NCBI RefSeq assembly: GCF_964340395.1
Contig: NC_135567.1
Location: 20,507,806 to 20,571,805, forward strand
Length of the DNA: 64,000 nucleotides
Direction of reading: 5' to 3'
Source: Glandiceps talaboti
Lineage: Eukaryota; Hemichordata; Enteropneusta; Spengelidae
Positions 45,772-59,595 of this stretch are shown here, in pieces. The first letter of the stretch is position 1. Each line of letters starts with the position of its first letter. Position numbers and translations under genes: made by a program. The notes under the pieces are model-generated. The model had not been told where the DNA came from and did no database searches. It saw nothing but the letters and a program-made list of their open reading frames with translations.

Positions 45772-47281
45772 GAATGATGACTTACTTGTGATATGATTCA
45801 TCATGTCCATGGTGTTCACGTACAGCTAGTGATGTAGATACATTGTCTTTACCAATAACTGTCTTTAATGAACTCACTACATCACTGGCTATACTGAGAG
45901 GGGTCTACAAGAAAATGAAAAATCAATTAGATTAGATTAGATTAGATTAGATTAGATGTACAAATGTTTATATCAGATTAAAAATATGGAGTATTAACCA
46001 AAGACCCTTGGGTGGAGGGTCTATGTATTAACAGGCACCTGTCACTGAGCTAATGTTGCTGACAAACTCGGCTTTCATGACGTCAATTTTATGTTTTTGG
46101 ACATATAAAATGTATTTTGAAAAGCGGGTGCCCCAGCATATCAATCGAATGCATAAAACTTAAAATATGTAGCATCGTTTGGATAGTATGTGTATGAACA
46201 TAACAACCTGAGTGAGGCTGAAGTGACTGTGAACCTAGATCAAAGGTCATTCACATGCCACTGTCTCACCGCCTATGGCAATGGGTGTTTTAGTACGAAG
46301 TCTCACTAATAGTAAAGCCAGGCTATGTTCAGTTCAGTTCAGTTCAGTACAATTACGTTCCTCCACTGCCTGGAGAACCACATTAAAAGTGTGTGAAAAA
46401 AAAAGGTGAAAAAGTTTACAATTTAAGTGTTGGTGTGTACTGCAAAAGAAGTTCCCTATGATTGACATGACCAAAGCCTCGGACACACAATTCTGCATAC
46501 ATTATTTCTGTCCTTATTGGCAATATAACAGAACCCCATCAGTGAATCATATTGAATGATGTATCAGTGCAAGTGTGGCGCACTTTGGGGTTTTGCATGA
46601 GTGAGTGAGTGAGTGAGTGTTTGCAATGTTCTCTGTGGCCATACGTTCATAGTGAGTAAAAAGTGCAACTGAAAAAAACACTGCAAGCATAAGTGCAAGT
46701 AACTGACGATCATACAACCTAGATGTACAAATATACTAAAAACAGGTAGTTTATTCAAACACATAATATTTCCCACAGAAATTACTGTTCAGTGTTTTTA
46801 GAATTTGTAGGAATTACCACAAGTATAAACTTTATATGATAATGAGTTATTCATTGTCAAAAAGTATTTCCGTATAAGGGACCAGTCAGTTCTTTGAAAT
46901 CTTAAATAGGATGGGGCCGGGCACTTGCTGTCAGACCGATGAACACCCCCCCCCCCCTCCCCCCACGAAGAAATTGACCAGTTCCTAAACACGCACGTTG
47001 ACCAGGTCATAGAGCATACGTAAAGTGAACGAAGTTATGACATATATAATAGAATTACTGCAATGTATGCATACATATCTTTAGACCGTGGCGTGGGGGT
47101 GTGTCATACTAACCTCCGATGACTTCGATCGCGACCCTGGCGAGACTGAAGTCGTGAATGTGGCAGCTACGTACGTGGTATTCGACGAACAAATTCTTTG
47201 AAATCGTCGCTCTCCTGTGTGTTTCCTCAATATCGCCTTCACAAAACGACTACCTACACGAGCACCCGTCAGCGAGTACAT
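36319..47281 (-). CDS. LDHD: D-lactate dehydrogenase, mitochondrial (LDHD), 518 aa
   Basis: FAD-linked enzyme that oxidises D-lactate to pyruvate in mitochondria. Minus-strand exons in transcript order: 47281-47114, 45904-45786, then one of 45103-44962 or 44896-44755, 44285-44144, 43686-43527, 43223-43118, 42660-42567, 42123-41995, 41173-41046, 39627-39537, 37742-37631 and 36484-36319 (stop TAA). With one alternative exon the coding length is 1557 nt, exactly 519 codons, and every junction keeps frame. The first ~50 residues are Arg/Ser-rich without acidic runs, as in a mitochondrial targeting peptide. The FAD_binding_4 part shows PFGTGTGxEGGV, [26 protein letters not shown] and [10 protein letters not shown]. 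The C-terminal FAD-oxidase domain shows [18 protein letters not shown] and [11 protein letters not shown]. Human LDHD is about 507 aa, so the length fits. Several exon ends are duplicated in the neighbouring introns together with microsatellites. Regulation is likely to involve choice between the two alternative exons. Confidence 0.96.
36481..36640. repeat. LDHD: Triplicated acceptor boundary of the LDHD last exon
   Basis: The exon start plus acceptor (ATGATAACGCCTTCCTGTTT) is present at the true boundary and twice more, at about 36545-36566 and 36612-36632. The copies are separated by AATTAAATTCTTTACTTTTT blocks of about 68 bp. The extra copies hold only about 20 bp of exon and would not add a usable exon. 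Confidence 0.85.
36770..37260. repeat. Short tandem repeats in the LDHD last intron
   Basis: Four AAACTTTGCAAT(T/A)TAA-type units at 36770-36868, (CCAA)n at 36940-36980, and three copies of an approximately 60-bp unit (GCCAGTTTGACCAAATTTAC then CCCTGTCTGTTAC) at 37125-37265. Confidence 0.85.
37755..38090. repeat. About 80-90-bp tandem repeat, four copies
   Basis: The unit contains CATGATTTAATAGAGGCAGA, GTGTATGAACGTAAAGACAA and CAGCCCACTCACTG. It lies in the LDHD intron upstream (in transcript terms) of exon 37742-37631. Confidence 0.9.
38345..39440. repeat. 71-bp minisatellite, about 15 copies
   Basis: The unit contains TTCTACCCAATCAGAATGAA, CCTTACAAAAAGCTTAACTT and TACTTGTGCTTGGTGTGTTT. 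It is strongly homogenised and each copy carries a HindIII site. It lies in an LDHD intron, ending about 100 bp from exon 39627-39537. Confidence 0.97.
39628..39880. repeat. LDHD: (AATC)n arrays with duplicated partial LDHD exon
   Basis: After the true exon (39537-39627) comes an (AATC)n array. A second copy of its 3' two-thirds plus flank follows (39711-39800, GTTTGTGTAATAATCTCTGC ... GCTATACCCTGTGAAGG), then a second (AATC)n array and a third, degenerate fragment (39838-39875). The copies lack the end of the exon and its donor. Confidence 0.92.
39900..40410. repeat. 72-bp minisatellite with alternating unit types, seven copies
   Basis: The unit has TAGACAGCCTGGATAGGTCA, then TGTGATGGTCATGTGATGAT and GCACTATTCAGTGTAGTCTA. 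Units carry either GGTGAGAG or GCTCAGAC before TAGACAG, arranged in a higher-order pattern. Confidence 0.95.
40575..40895 (-). repeat. Tandem array of 13 perfect 5' splice-site-like units
   Basis: Units of 19-25 bp each contain TTCCTAACTTACCATAC (one has GC). On the minus strand, the sense strand of LDHD, each reads ATGGTAAGTTAGGAA, so each carries GGTAAGT, complementary to the U1 snRNA 5' end. The array starts about 150 bp downstream, in transcript direction, of the weak donor (CG|GTAACA) of exon 41173-41046. Confidence 0.9.
41770..41994. other. LDHD intron flank, no additional exon
   Basis: An open frame runs here on the plus strand but has no homology or splice support. It lies in the intron beside exon 41995-42123. 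Confidence 0.5.
43337..43490 (+). mobile_element. MITE-like family B, 5' part only
   Basis: Begins AGGCCTAATAAAAAAATGTG and GGTTCAAATTATGCTCAATT, as in the 2351 and 21248 copies, and stops after the CAGATGTTC segment. The right half is absent. Confidence 0.7.
44470..44660. repeat. Approximately 29-bp tandem repeat
   Basis: About six units of TTTGGGCATATGGTT(G/T)AGTATTACCATA. Located in the LDHD intron after the alternative exons. Confidence 0.9.
44755..44896 (-). CDS. LDHD: LDHD alternative exon 3b (distal of the pair)
   Basis: 142-nt exon encoding 47 residues, ending [16 protein letters not shown], the FAD-binding loop of the family. Acceptor TTTAATAG and donor GTAAAT. Its phase fits both neighbours, exactly as exon 3a does. 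It differs from 3a at seven of 47 residues. The Cys in VCATQ is also typical of LDHD elsewhere. Confidence 0.92.
44962..45103 (-). CDS. LDHD: LDHD alternative exon 3a (proximal of the pair)
   Basis: 142-nt twin of exon 3b, encoding 47 residues that end [16 protein letters not shown]. Acceptor GCATATAAG and donor GTACTG. Only 65 nt separate it from 3b. Using both exons, or neither, shifts the frame into an early stop, so at most one can be used in a productive mRNA. Confidence 0.92.
45270..45785. repeat. LDHD: (AC)n and (GACA)n arrays with two extra copies of the LDHD exon 2 donor half
   Basis: The true exon 2 (45786-45904) shares its donor-side sequence with two upstream-coordinate copies at about 45428-45515 and 45596-45685. 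Shared words are TTCATCATGTCCATGGTGTT and CACGTACAG(C/A)(A/T)AGTGATGT. Each copy is followed by CATTGTCTATATRTAGACAG and compound AC/GACA microsatellites, so the exon half, donor and microsatellite were duplicated as one block. The copies lack an acceptor and the first half of the exon. Confidence 0.93.
45905..47113. other. LDHD intron 1
   Basis: No exon is seen apart from the flanking ones. It has ATTAG repeats near 45930-45955, TTCAG repeats near 46328-46350, GAGT repeats near 46601-46618, and a poly-C/T tract at 46946-46964. Confidence 0.6.
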
Positions 47282-48681
47282 CGCGACAAATGAACAATCG
47301 AAAAGATGTCTGACTGCAAGGGGAAAATGTTTACAGTCACCCCATCAGGACAAACTTTATTTGTGATTGATTGCAGACTGGATAATTGATCGTATTTTCA
47401 GTTGAACTTTGACCCTGGTAAACAACGATGCGTACGTTTGGGGGCGCTCGACGTACCTGCCTTGCGAATGCAAAGTGCATGCACGGCTGTAGACTGTCTA
47501 AAGTCGTCTTGACTTTTTTTGTAATTTATCTATAATACTATTGTCGCTGAAATTAATAGAATTAAACATAACATGGTGTGTGGTGGACGTTCCATGAAGT
47601 CAAGACGACTGAGTGGTGCGCGTTCTGTATGTGCAAATGCACACCGGCATTGTACAATGTACATGGCATGCTGACTATTAGATAAGTTATGTATTTGCAC
47701 ACAATTAGTTTTTAAATAAAACATATTTCAGAAGGTTTTTTAGGAATACGACAAAATATAATCTGCGTCTGAATACAGACTAGCACGGCTAGTGTACTGA
47801 GGTTCTCTGAGGTTCTCTGTAAACATTTGCGTAATTGACTACTGTGTTATAACTCTTCTTTTTTTTTTAAATGGTGTCCGAGAAAAATATGGAAAACAAG
47901 TTACAAATTTTATTTTAAAGGAATAACACATAAAGAGACAGTGATCTCCAAATTAAAACGAACCATTATCTTACTTTGCGTACCCGGGGGCGTACCCCTT
48001 GTTCATGTCATAGGTATGTAATCGGGAGCATACTTTTTTAAGTTTAATATGGTCTGACCAATCACTTGCACTTTCATTCCTTTTTTTGTCCAAAGTGATC
48101 AATTTCAAGGTGTCTCCAGTATGCAACTGTCACTGGAATTTTCCACCCGCGGACTATTCGATTCCGAAGGTCAAACAATAATGAACAATGCGTCACACAA
48201 ATACTATTTAGTAGAACTGACGTTAATATATCAGGTGTCACGTGAACAAAAGTAACATATTGGTCTAAGATGACATGTACGTCACTAGTCACGTGGTCGA
48301 CATCTTACATACCCCACCTGTGCATATTACATACCTTAGGCGACGATTCAATTTATAGCTTGTAATAATTTGAATGGCCATTCGGTGACTTTATTTGTTT
48401 GGAGGGAGGGGGCTATGGGGGGTTGACTATCGATATATGTGACAAGTTAAAAAGAAAAAAGGTGTCTTCGCACCATTTTAGACAACCAGTCCTAACCAGC
48501 TTTGTTTTTGCCTAAACCATTATCTTCTATTGGAAGAACTCAAACCACTGATTTTTTCTTGATTTCACAAAGTATATTTCACAATTTTGAATGTTTAGGA
48601 TTCTGATTTCCAAGATGTATACGATTTTAACTCGTGTATGCCTCAAATATCGCCTTAATTGTTGTAACTATATTCTATTCA

Positions 48682-48833
48682 CATTCTCGCAAACCAGAGC
48701 TGTGATTTCTTCCGTGACACTGCGTAATAATGAACGTGCGTTTTTGGACGGTGCCGTAAAAGAGGCCGTGGTTTGCGACGATGGACGGTGCGTTTGGACG
48801 GTGCCGTAAAAGAGGCCGTGGTTTGCGACGATG
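48682..48833 (+). mobile_element. MITE-like family C, copy with internal duplication
   Basis: Left end ACATTCTCGCAAACCAGAGC, right end GCCGTGGTTTGCGACGATG, so TCGCAAACCA is inverted at the ends. The right-hand ~47 bp (GGACGGTGCCGTAAAAGAGG ...) is present twice in tandem. Related copies lie at 53297, 57906 and 58441. Confidence 0.75.
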
Positions 48834-49838
48834 TTTAATCTCATGATATCATTCTCGAAACCCCACAGTGTAGTCGGCGAACATTTATTTTTAAGACTCG
48901 GGGTGGATATTAAAAGTTGTTTTTTTACAGAAAGCCTAACTGCTGTTAAAAAATATCGACAATATTGACATATTTGGCCGATAATATGTGAAACGGGTAA
49001 AATAACAAGGATTTCTTAGACCGCGTAAGTCCACGCACATATATCGAGTAATACGTGTTTGTGTCCGAGGTGTTTTGTGTGTTGGCTGATAGTAATTTTT
49101 TTTGGAAAATATATTTTGAGAAAATGATTTCGAAAATAGTTTTAATCAAAACGTGATCAAAACTGATGTTCATATTCAACTTAGCAAAAAACACATTGTT
49201 GTGAATTTAATGAAGTGACTCGTTTCCATTTTGTAAAAAAGTGACAAATTCAGAATGTCGAGCCCACTTGAGCACTTGTCCCTGAATTTTTGCCAGACAG
49301 AAAGTCACTCGTAACTGGTGTCTAATGTTTATTTCACGTAAACTTCAATATCACTTTTACACAGTAAATCGAAGCAAGTTGAATTTTGAAGTGGATGTTA
49401 AGTTTCACTTTTTCAGCACAATACCACAATGGCTACGCGTGGTCGCAAATTATTTAGAGTGTGTTTTTCATCCACATACAAGTCCACTGTTGCTAGGCAG
49501 CACTTGGCCACGCATCAATGACAATGTAAAAACTTAAAAGGTGGTATTACTTACGCCAAGTTATTGATAGTTTGTTTTGGCATACAACTGACACTATTCT
49601 CTCTCATGTTATGCCACCTAGTGTCTGACGGTCATGCAAGGTATCACATTCGGGGTCACTAAGAACGATGACTCTGTATTTTAACTTTCACTAATTTTTA
49701 AGTTTCCACAAATATTCTTGGTATACCCATCTAGTACCTAACAGTATCGCATTTGGGATCATTGAGAACGAAAAACTTGACATAATTTCTTTAACCACCC
49801 TATTCGGGTGTACATGTTGATGATTCCACTCACTTTAT

Positions 49839-50052
<214 letters not shown>

Positions 50053-50366
50053 GCAGAGAAAAGACAGATTCCCAGACAGATTCGGTCATAGGGACGTGAA
50101 CTTAGAGAAAACGAGATTTTGAATGAAAAAGAAATTGTTGACAAGTTTCGACAGTACAATGCTAAATATACTGAAAAAAAGACTTATCCAAGTAATAGCC
50201 TCTCTTTTATCTGTTTTACAATTCTTTCTTCCATGTATTTCTTATATGTGTTTTGTTTGGAAAACTACTAACTGAAATACAAATCATGGAAACAAGTCAA
50301 CACACGTAAGTTGCCATGAAACCATATACCAAGTATAAACATATCAGAAACAACACTGATACTTTG

Positions 50367-50376
50367 TATAATATAA
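50367..50376 (+). promoter_or_regulatory. Possible TATA box of the Ala/Thr mini-protein gene
   Basis: TATAATATAA about 210 bp upstream of the chosen ATG (50578). Transcription about 30 bp downstream would start just past an earlier in-frame ATG at 50398, favouring the 50578 start. This is inference from position only. Confidence 0.3.
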
Positions 50377-50577
50377 TGATTTAAAGGGTGGTGGCCAATG
50401 AATTTCAAGGACTCGTGTATGATGGCCAATCAAACAAATGCATGCATCACGAGATTTACATCCTTGCCGACCTTAAAAGTACTGCACCTAACAGATCAAA
50501 ATTACTTTGAAATTCCTACTTTACCTGTGACTGTCAAACGCTATATCCCGGTGACTTCACGCAAATACAGCATCAAT

Positions 50578-54253
<3,676 letters not shown>

Positions 54254-54305
54254 TAAGGTAAGAACGTAGTTCATTATTTTGATTAATTTGAAAACTATTC
54301 ATAAA

Positions 54306-54553
54306 TAGGGAACTTACAAACCTGCCATGTTGAATATTGCATCATGGGAAATGTGATAATAAATACTAATGAATTGGTATTGTAAACAATACTGTCACAT
54401 TGTTTGCAATCACGAATGATCAATTCATAGTTTCCCTGACCATTGTGGGAGGTTTATTTTATCGGTAGTTCCAGATTAAGTATTACGATAACCACAGATA
54501 ATCCCATAGTCCTTTGCATCTAAGCATGCTCAGTCTGGATTGCAAGTTCCCTA
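54306..54553 (+). mobile_element. MITE-like family A, reference-quality copy
   Basis: Left end TAGGGAACTTACAAACCTGC, right end TTGCAAGTTCCCTA. It has TA at both borders and no ORF. It retains the internal GCATCATGGGAAATGTGATA and GAGGTTTATTTTATCGGTAG words. It lies just after the last coding exon of the mini-protein gene, probably in its last intron. Confidence 0.88.
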
Positions 54554-54670
54554 TTCTACATGTGGTTCTAAATAGATGCACAAGAACAAACATTTCCTCT
54601 ACTTGTTTGCCTAGAAAATATATTTTAGTCACGTGGTTCTAATTTGAATATTTATTTTTATTTCTGACAG

Positions 54671-55220
54671 GAATCCAAGATGTACGGATGATGTGACGTC
54701 ATCGTACATATCCACGGGAAGACATGGCGAGGCGGATCAAGATCTTTTCTTTCTTAGATCCAAATAGATTCATCAGCTTAGTTTCATCTCTAAAAGTTTA
54801 TTTTATCACAAGCAGGAAACGTTATCTTGTCCAAATATTTAGTCTTAACTTGATTGACTTCTTTCAGCGGACTTTTGCCAGGTGTTTAATGCATCACGTG
54901 ACGTGGTTAATGACCAATCAGGGCTTCGGAATTGAGGACAACATCGTATTCGTGTGACAGCTGTACTCCCCCCCCCCCTTTCTTGGTTCTAATTCACAGT
55001 AGGATAATTATTGCTGTGGCAGAACATTCATAGACCTGAGGACACCAAGTAGATATTGATGGGTACCAAATAATCAACCTTGCAGCTGTCACACGCATAC
55101 GATCAGGTCCCATTCCCATCGCACATTGGTCAATAACCACGTGACACCATAAACACCTGGCGAAAACATTCAGTCCGCTGAAGAAGTCGATAGAGTCTAG
55201 ACGAAATATTTGGAAAGGTA
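54671..55220 (+). other. Probable 3'UTR exon of the mini-protein gene, with a large inverted repeat
   Basis: An acceptor (TTTCTGACAG) precedes 54671, matching the donor-like GTAAGA at 54257. No long coding frame fits the upstream phase. The segment 54828-54968 is an imperfect inverse of 55081-55217. Shared words are AAATATTT, GACTTCTTCAGCGGACT-like, CCAGGTGTTTA, CACGTGG and GTGTGACAGCTG. A stem of about 140 bp with a loop of about 110 bp could form in RNA. Confidence 0.5.
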
Positions 55221-56545
55221 ATAATATTTCCTTATACATATTCTTTCATGACTTTGAAATGTAGTATTATTTTTCATGTTCTTTCTCGAGAACAGGATGA
55301 CGTATTATTTTACAACCGTTAACATTCTAATCTATAAGAAACCTGGACAAATGAGAAACATATGACAACATTTCACACTGCTATGTGAACGATATCTTCC
55401 CCTAAAAAGCAGACGACCGTTTGTATCATATTTGGCGGCAATCTGATTTCATAAGAAATGATTTGAGAATCCCCTCGATGTAATTCCTGGATATATTTGT
55501 GTGATATTTTGTTGTGAAAATATTCCCTCAATGACTTTAAAAATCACGAGGAGAACTGTTGATGTTGTGTTGGACCGAGCCAAGAAACAGGAAGACTGTT
55601 TTTATAGGCAAGTCCAAATTTTAATATGCCATTTCATTGAGATTGCTACAACGACATTATCACTCCTGCTTGCAGACGGTGCACGCGTTTCACTCAACAC
55701 CAAGGAATGGAGGACTTACTCCGTATACGTATGCAAGAATGTTAAGCAGGGCTAACTAAAACGTATTGTGCACACGGGCGTGTAGTATTTCTTCGATTTC
55801 TGTTTTCCTATAGTCTACAGGTTACCATACCAACGTTTTGACTTGGATATATTTCCCGTACATTTATGAAAAGAACACTTTGTCTTCTAGTACAAAGTGT
55901 ATTGATACATTTCTAGTAGCAGGATTCGTGTGATATTTTACTTAGGAAAACAATAATCTAATCAAGAATACGTGTCCCTGTGGTCTTGACAGTCCGTTTT
56001 CATAACCAACGTCCTTATCAAATTTGACATCTTTGTGTAGCTAACTCTTTAATACAACATAACCATAGCAACCAGTTGATCGAAATGAAGGTACTAGTAG
56101 ACGATGTCATGTTTTTCTTAAAGCATGTCACATGACTCTGTATCTGAACGGCCATTGGTTGGTTCAAAGGTCACCCAGGTGTACAAGACGAGTGAAGCAA
56201 GTGTTAATGCAATGTAACATTGTTGTCACAGATTGTAATGAATAAATTACAATCACTGACAAAATCGAAATTGACATTAATTAAAATCGTTAATTTTATC
56301 CTTTTTTCGTGATCTTTTTAGTTTGTGGGTAAATTTTTTCTTTTATATTTCATTTCTTCTTGAGAAATGATGATGGCATTTGTGGAAATAATGATGTTAG
56401 TGGTCGCAATGATAACATTTTTTGTAGTGATGACAATATTGATGGTGATTGAGAGGTGGGAGATGATGGACGCCCTCTGGCGATGAATTTTACAGTCTTG
56501 TGGTAATTGTGATAATGGTAGTGATAATTACAGTATTACTAGTAG
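55221..56545. other. Intergenic DNA without a recognised gene
   Basis: An 84-codon plus frame starts at 55501, but it shows no family features and no splice structure. A GCGCCCTCT-like word (ACGCCCTCTGGCG) is at 56469. No gene is called. Confidence 0.5.
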
Positions 56546-56549
56546 TGGG

Positions 56550-56597
<48 letters not shown>

Positions 56598-56999
56598 CGA
56601 TGATGATGGTGATGGTGATGATGATGATGGTGGTGATGATGATGATGATGATGATGACGATGATGATGATGATGATGGTGATGGTGGTGATGATGATGGT
56701 GATGATGATGATGGTGGTGGTGATGATGATGATGATGATGGTAGTGATGATGGTGGTGATAATGATGATGATGATGGTGATGATGATGATGGTGGTGGTG
56801 ATGATGATGATGATGACGACGATGATGATGATGATGGTGGTGGTGGTGATGATGATGGTGGTGATGATGATGACGATGATGGTAGTGATGATGGTGGTGA
56901 TAATGATGATGATGATGGTGGTGATGATGGTGGTGGTGGTGATGGTGATGATGATGATGGTGGTGGTGATGGTGGTGATGATGATGATGACGATGATAG

Positions 57000-57030
<31 letters not shown>

Positions 57031-57203
57031 GATGATGATGGTAGTGATGATGATGATGATGATGATGACGACGACGACGACGATGATGATGATGATGGTG
57101 GTGGTGGTGATGATGATGACGATGATGATGCTGATGATGGTGATGATGATGGTTGTGGTGGTGATGGTGGTGGTGGTGATGATGATGGTGGTGGTGGTGG
57201 TGG

Positions 57204-57237
<34 letters not shown>

Positions 57238-57455
57238 GGTGGTGATGATGATGGTAGTGATGATGATGACGATGATGGTGATGGTGGTGGTGGTGATGAT
57301 GATGATGATAATGGTGGTGATGATGATGATGATAATGGTGGTGATGATGGTGATGATGATGATGATAGTGGTGATGGTGATGGCGTCGGTTATGATGGTG
57401 ATGATGGTGGTGGTGGTGGTGGTGATGATGGTGGTGGTGGTGGTGGTAGTGATGA
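56546..57455. repeat. 0.9-kb (GAT/GGT)n trinucleotide satellite
   Basis: Continuous GAT and GGT triplets, with a few GAC, AGT and AAT. Every frame on both strands is open (poly-Asp/Gly, poly-Met/Val, poly-His, poly-Ile/Thr), so the 312-357-codon ORFs have no coding meaning. GT/GAT composition on one strand gives strong strand asymmetry. Confidence 0.97.
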
Positions 57456-57780
57456 TGTGCTGGCAATGGTTAGTTATGCTGGAGCAGTCAGTGAATTGCA
57501 GAATGGTTTTACTGGGGTAGAGCATAGATTTCTCAGAGTGGTTGTTTTGTATCCTGAGGATGTTGCCCATTGATGGTGATAAAATTCACATATATACAAA
57601 CAAACAGCAAACAAACAAACACGTGGAACTTGTCTGAATTCCAATAAATGTAGATTAAAATTTATTATTCATAATCTGAAAACTGTCTTCTTTCACATTT
57701 TACAGTTAAGAAAAAAACATTTCATGATCCAACTCTTCTTTGCATGTTTATATCTATAATCCTACAGTAATAGTCATGTA

Positions 57781-57912
57781 CTTGCAGAACTTCTGTTTAT
57801 ATGTATGTGTGTATGTATGTGTGTATGTATGTATGTATGTATGTATATATATATATGCGTACATATGTGTGTATGCATGTATATATATGTGTGTGTGTGT
57901 ATGTATCATCAT
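57781..57912. repeat. (GTAT)n microsatellite
   Basis: GTAT, TATA and GTGT tracts, with no coding content. Confidence 0.93.
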
Positions 57913-58015
57913 CGCAAACCACGGCCTGTTTTACGGCAACTATCTTAACAAGCCTCCCACTGGTTTTATTTCGAAATGTAGTGGTAGAAATAATAACTTT
58001 GTGAGAATGGTATGT
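57906..58015 (-). mobile_element. MITE-like family C, inverted copy 1
   Basis: Reads CATCATCGCAAACCACGGCC at the left and AATAACTTTGTGAGAATG at the right. It shares TTTTATTTCGAAATGTAGTG and GTGGTAGAAATAATAACT with the next copy. Confidence 0.75.
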
Positions 58016-58440
58016 ATGTGTATGTGTGTTTGTAGTATATCTGTATATTCTGAGTGTGTCTATGTGTATATGTACATTTAATGTATGTATATAATGAAAA
58101 CATACACCAATAATCCTTGAGAACAGACTAGGTACAGCTAGGTTTATACAATGTGGTATTTTTGCTACTAAAATCAAAAGTTATCTTTTATATTGGTAAT
58201 CTAACATATATGATATATATCTTTTGTCTCTAATACTTGTATCAACCATTTATGTTACTTTGTAGACAAAATGTAGCTCTTTTGCTACATTGTACCATGT
58301 GCGTATGTAAATTTCTAAGTTCAAAGTTCAAAATGATCAGCAATGATATCCAATAATACTAGTAAATGTGGTAACCATGACTACATACATAATGTAGTGG
58401 TTACAACAATGATAGAGATTAATGCAACATTCAAGATGGT

Positions 58441-58546
58441 GCATCATCGTAAACCACGACCGTTTTACGGCACGATTCTTAACAAGCCGTTCCTTTTATT
58501 TCGAAGTGTAGTGGTAGAAATAATAACTCTGGTTTGCGAGTATGAG
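58441..58546 (-). mobile_element. MITE-like family C, inverted copy 2
   Basis: GCATCATCGTAAACCACGAC at the left and AATAACTCTGGTTTGCGAGT at the right. It is about 105 bp and is the most symmetrical copy seen. Confidence 0.78.
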
Positions 58547-58589
58547 ATGGTGTTTAGCAACATCACGAGTGGTATTTTTACATCACTTT

Positions 58590-58840
58590 AAGGAACCTTG
58601 TTCACATTTCCCAGAATGCACCATTCAAGATGGTGTCTGTTTGTTTGTGGAATCTTACTCAAATTTCCAAGAATGTGACATCTACAAATTCACTTTCAAT
58701 ATGTAAGTAATTTCCCAAAAAGCATCATTCAAAATGGTGGGTTTGTGAGTTCCTATTGCATATATACAAAACCTTGCTTAAATTACCAAAATGCATCATT
58801 CAAAATGGTGGTTTGGCAAGTTTTCTATTGTTTGATCAAT
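58590..58840 (-). mobile_element. Cluster of three decayed MITE-A ends
   Basis: Minus-strand matches to the MITE-A left end occur near 58630-58605, 58760-58715 and 58832-58785. They contain CCACCATTTTGAATGATGC and TGGGAAAT-like words. A fourth such end lies at 59630-59575 and overlaps the zinc-finger C stop codon. Confidence 0.65.
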
Positions 58841-59560
58841 CAATCAATCAATCAATCAATAATTCGATCAAGCAATCAGTTAATCAAAAAGACTTTATAA
58901 AGAGTCAGACTCCAGGACCATAGCTCTGTCCAACGACACACTAAATCTACAATAATTGCTATTCTGAATATATGTGTCTTCACTGGGTTCTTAGTGTTCA
59001 CATTTGATGACTGTTCTGAGTCTGAATTTCACATACTCGGCTCACACATCTACCATGACATTAGTTCTCAAAAGTTACACCAGAAGGTGCTCCAATTCTG
59101 ACATTGTCTATTGCATCAGGTAAAATATTAAATTTGGAGTGAATGAAGGGAAGTTCTGTCTTTGAATCGTTCAGTTGTAACTTGTTTTATGTCAGCCATA
59201 TTTTTAAGTCATGATGAAGCTTGCAATTGAATTTATGGCTGAAGAGAAGTCACTGTGCACGAAAGCAAAGTATGGTTTGTTATCGTCCGCATATTGATGA
59301 AAATTTAGTTAGTGTTGATGAATGAATTTACCCAGTGGAGAGATATAAATCGTAATCAGGAGATGACTAAGCACTGAGCCATGATTGGTTGACTAATGAA
59401 AAAGGACTAAGCACTGAGCCGTGATTGGTTGACTAATGGAAAAGGACTAAGCACTGAGCCGTGATTGGTTGACTGATGGTATTTAAATCTTCACTAACTG
59501 GGAACATTGCTTTGAGATATACTGTAACTCAAACTATTGAGGAGATTTGCTCATTTATGG
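58841..59560. other. 3' flank of zinc-finger gene C
   Basis: (AATC)n at 58828-58862, then unremarkable DNA. Three tandem copies of a 40-bp unit (AAGGACTAAGCACTGAGCCG, TGATTGGTTGACTAATGG) lie at about 59367-59480. No gene is seen. Confidence 0.6.
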
Positions 59561-59595
59561 ATGACATCTTGCTTAGATTTCCCAGAATTCAACAT

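Noticed and set aside
50398-50577. 130-aa form of the mini-protein from an upstream in-frame ATG
   Set aside because: Would bury the signal peptide 60 residues inside; kept only as an alternative because the frame is open.
56500-57573. 357-aa poly-Asp/Gly ORF (and poly-His, poly-Ile/Thr, poly-Met/Val frames)
   Set aside because: Pure product of a GAT/GGT triplet satellite; all frames are open on both strands, with no splice sites, no start context and no domain.
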